Assembly: GCA_003153855.1 (NCBI GenBank)
Contig: PMBM01000048.1
Location: forward strand, 13,447 to 20,823
DNA from: Propionibacteriaceae bacterium
GTDB taxonomy: Bacteria > Actinomycetota > Actinomycetes > Propionibacteriales > Propionibacteriaceae
Reading direction: 5' to 3'
DNA length: 7,377 nucleotides
Below are positions 6,305 to 7,377 of this stretch, one piece after another (the stretch's first letter is position 1; every line of letters begins with the position of its first letter). Both the position numbers and the translations under genes were made by a program. The notes beneath the pieces were generated by a model that was not told the origin of the DNA, did not search any database, and was given only the letters and a program-made list of their open reading frames with translations.

Positions 6305-6400
6305 TGTCGGTTCATCAAGGTCTGTAGGCGTTTCGTCGCATACCACGACTGATTCGTCGTGGTACCTGACAACTTGACTACAGACCTTGATGAACCGACA
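6305..6400. repeat. 96-bp concentric palindrome with 23-bp perfect terminal inverted repeats (MITE-like)
   Basis: The outer arms 6305-6327 and 6378-6400 are perfect 23-base reverse complements, beginning TGTCGGTTCATC and ending GATGAACCGACA. An inner nine-base pair of arms, TACCACGAC (6341-6349) and GTCGTGGTA (6356-6364), has exactly the same centre (6352.5), with a six-base loop. The 13-base stretches between arms are symmetric in length but mostly unpaired. Base composition is lower in GC than the neighbouring genes. Ends of the form TG...CA fit IS481/IS3-like termini, so a miniature inverted-repeat element is likely. I see no target-site duplication and no transposase. It lies between the SCO4402-like gene and pyc; as RNA it would form a long hairpin and could terminate transcription, but no U-run follows. 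Confidence 0.8.
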
Positions 6401-6446
6401 GTCCCAACCAAGCTCTCCTCCCCTCGTCCAACGGGGCGTGGCCGGG

Positions 6447-6452
6447 TATCTT
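6447..6452 (+). promoter_or_regulatory. Possible -10 (TATCTT) for pyc
   Basis: TATCTT fits TAnnnT and would give a leader of about 26 bases carrying the AGGAGG ribosome site at 6476-6481. No good -35 is seen around 6424-6429. A second, weaker option starts inside the palindrome: TTGACT at 6374-6379 with GACAGT 17 bases on. Confidence 0.3.
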
Positions 6453-6484
6453 GAGCCTCCTCTGTACGACCCTCGAGGAGGACG

Positions 6485-7377
6485 ATGTTCCGCAAGATTC
6501 TGGTGGCCAACCGCGGCGAGATCGCGGTGCGGGCGTTCCGGGCCGCAACCGAGCTGGGCATCACGACCGTGGCGGTCTTCCCTTTCGAGGACAGGCTCAG
6601 CGAGTACCGGCTGAAGGCCGACGAGTCGTACCAGATCGGTGAGGTCGGCCACCCCGTACGCGCCTACCTCGACGTCGACGGCATCGTCGCCGCGGCGGTC
6701 CAGGCCGACGCCGATGCGATCTACCCCGGCTACGGCTTCCTCTCCGAGAACCCCGACCTCGCCACCGCGTGCGAGCAGGCGGGGATCACGTTCGTCGGTC
6801 CCGACCACGAGGTCCTCAAGCTCGCCGGCAACAAGGCCCGCGCCATCGCTGCCGCCCGCGAGGCCGGCCTCCCGACGCTGCGCAGCACCGAACCCTCCGA
6901 CGACGTCGCGACGCTGCTCAGCCGCGCGGACGAGATCGGCTTCCCCGTGTTCGTCAAGGCCGTCTCCGGCGGCGGCGGCCGCGGCATGCGGCGCGTCGAG
7001 TCGGCCGACACCCTCGAGGCGTCCATCACCGAGGCGATGCGCGAGGCGGAGTCGGCGTTCGGGGACCCCCGCATGTACCTGGAGGAGGCCGTCGTACGGC
7101 CCCGCCACATCGAGGTGCAGATCCTGGCCGACGCGAGCGGCCACGTCATCCACCTGTACGAGCGGGACTGCTCGCTCCAGCGCCGCCATCAGAAGGTCAT
7201 CGAGATGGCGCCCGCGCAGAACCTCGACCCCGCGCTGCGCGACCAGATCTGCGCCTCGGCCGTCGCGTTCGCGCGGCACATCAACTACGTCAACGCCGGC
7301 ACCGTCGAGTTCCTCCTCGGCGAGGACGGCCGCTACGTCTTCATCGAGATGAACCCCCGCATCCAGGTCGAGCACAC
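6485..7377 (+). CDS. pyc: Pyruvate carboxylase, N-terminal biotin carboxylase part (runs off right edge)
   Basis: The visible 297 codons are the biotin carboxylase half of a biotin-dependent carboxylase, which uses ATP and bicarbonate to carboxylate biotin. In pyruvate carboxylase this feeds oxaloacetate synthesis. The N-terminal domain starts MFRKILVANRGEIAVRAFRA. Then come VFPFEDRLSEYRLKADESYQIG (about 32-53), YPGYGFLSENPDLA (about 80-93), GNKARAIAAAREAGLP (about 117-132), the ATP-grasp loop GGGGRGM (162-168), RHIEVQIL, ERDCSLQRRHQK and FIEMNPRIQVEH (286-297). The FPxEDRxSxxRLKADE stretch and GHPVRAYL favour pyruvate carboxylase over acetyl- or propionyl-CoA carboxylase. The start is ATG at 6485 with AGGAGG close upstream. 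The biotin-carrier and carboxyltransferase domains lie beyond the window, so the pyruvate assignment rests on the N-terminal sequence only. Confidence 0.9.
   Translation, partial: MFRKILVANRGEIAVRAFRAATELGITTVAVFPFEDRLSEYRLKADESYQIGEVGHPVRAYLDVDGIVAAAVQADADAIYPGYGFLSENPDLATACEQAGITFVGPDHEVLKLAGNKARAIAAAREAGLPTLRSTEPSDDVATLLSRADEIGFPVFVKAVSGGGGRGMRRVESADTLEASITEAMREAESAFGDPRMYLEEAVVRPRHIEVQILADASGHVIHLYERDCSLQRRHQKVIEMAPAQNLDPALRDQICASAVAFARHINYVNAGTVEFLLGEDGRYVFIEMNPRIQVEH

Noticed and set aside
6293..6306. CACC...GGTG mini-palindrome touching the left end of the 96-bp element
   Set aside because: Only four paired bases, and the spacing is unlike the candidate operators; not distinguishable from chance.
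5933..7375. 480-codon minus-strand open frame opposite pyc
   Set aside because: Shadow of the pyruvate carboxylase frame; it also reads through the palindrome with no recognisable motif.

Overview
The window is GC-rich throughout, uses GTG as well as ATG starts, and carries actinobacterial-type proteins: a four-cysteine family 5 uracil-DNA glycosylase, an SCO4402-like small protein and an actinobacterial-style pyruvate carboxylase. I infer a high-GC actinobacterium, possibly of the Nocardioides/Aeromicrobium kind, but the genus cannot be fixed from this piece.

Layout. On the minus strand at 1-448 is the N-terminal two thirds of a ribulose-phosphate 3-epimerase (rpe), running off the left edge. 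Diverging from it on the plus strand is a two-component operon: a NarL/LuxR-type response regulator (593-1261), then a soluble GAF-type sensor histidine kinase (1258-2478) that overlaps it by 4 nt. Next is a CbbY-type sugar bisphosphate phosphatase (2588-3334), coupled at a 10-nt gap to a complete form II RuBisCO large subunit, cbbM (3345-4724). That pair ends at a strong hairpin (4749-4783). Then come a uracil-DNA glycosylase (4831-5658), a small SCO4402-like protein (5858-6274), a 96-bp concentric palindrome (6305-6400), and the start of pyruvate carboxylase (6485 to the right edge).

How the parts may work together. RuBisCO fixes CO2 on ribulose-1,5-bisphosphate, CbbY-type enzymes remove an inhibitory misfire product of RuBisCO, and Rpe supplies ribulose-5-phosphate. 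The left 4.8 kb therefore looks like part of a Calvin-cycle cluster. No LysR-type CbbR, small subunit or phosphoribulokinase is in view. The regulator present is the two-component pair, and there is a sequence link to it. The rpe/regulator intergenic region (517-546) and the region upstream of cbbY (2524-2553) both hold the inverted repeat CTCACCC-N16-GGGTGA(T/G) with identical spacing. Each lies upstream of a TAGSGT -10-like hexamer that is only 6-7 nt from the start codon, as in leaderless actinobacterial mRNAs. I propose that the two-component system controls itself, the RuBisCO operon and perhaps rpe through this site. That is inference.

The right part (from 4831) looks like ordinary chromosomal genes, apart from the palindrome, which resembles a miniature transposable element. 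There are no rRNA, tRNA or CRISPR features. No gene-free gap exceeds about 210 bases.
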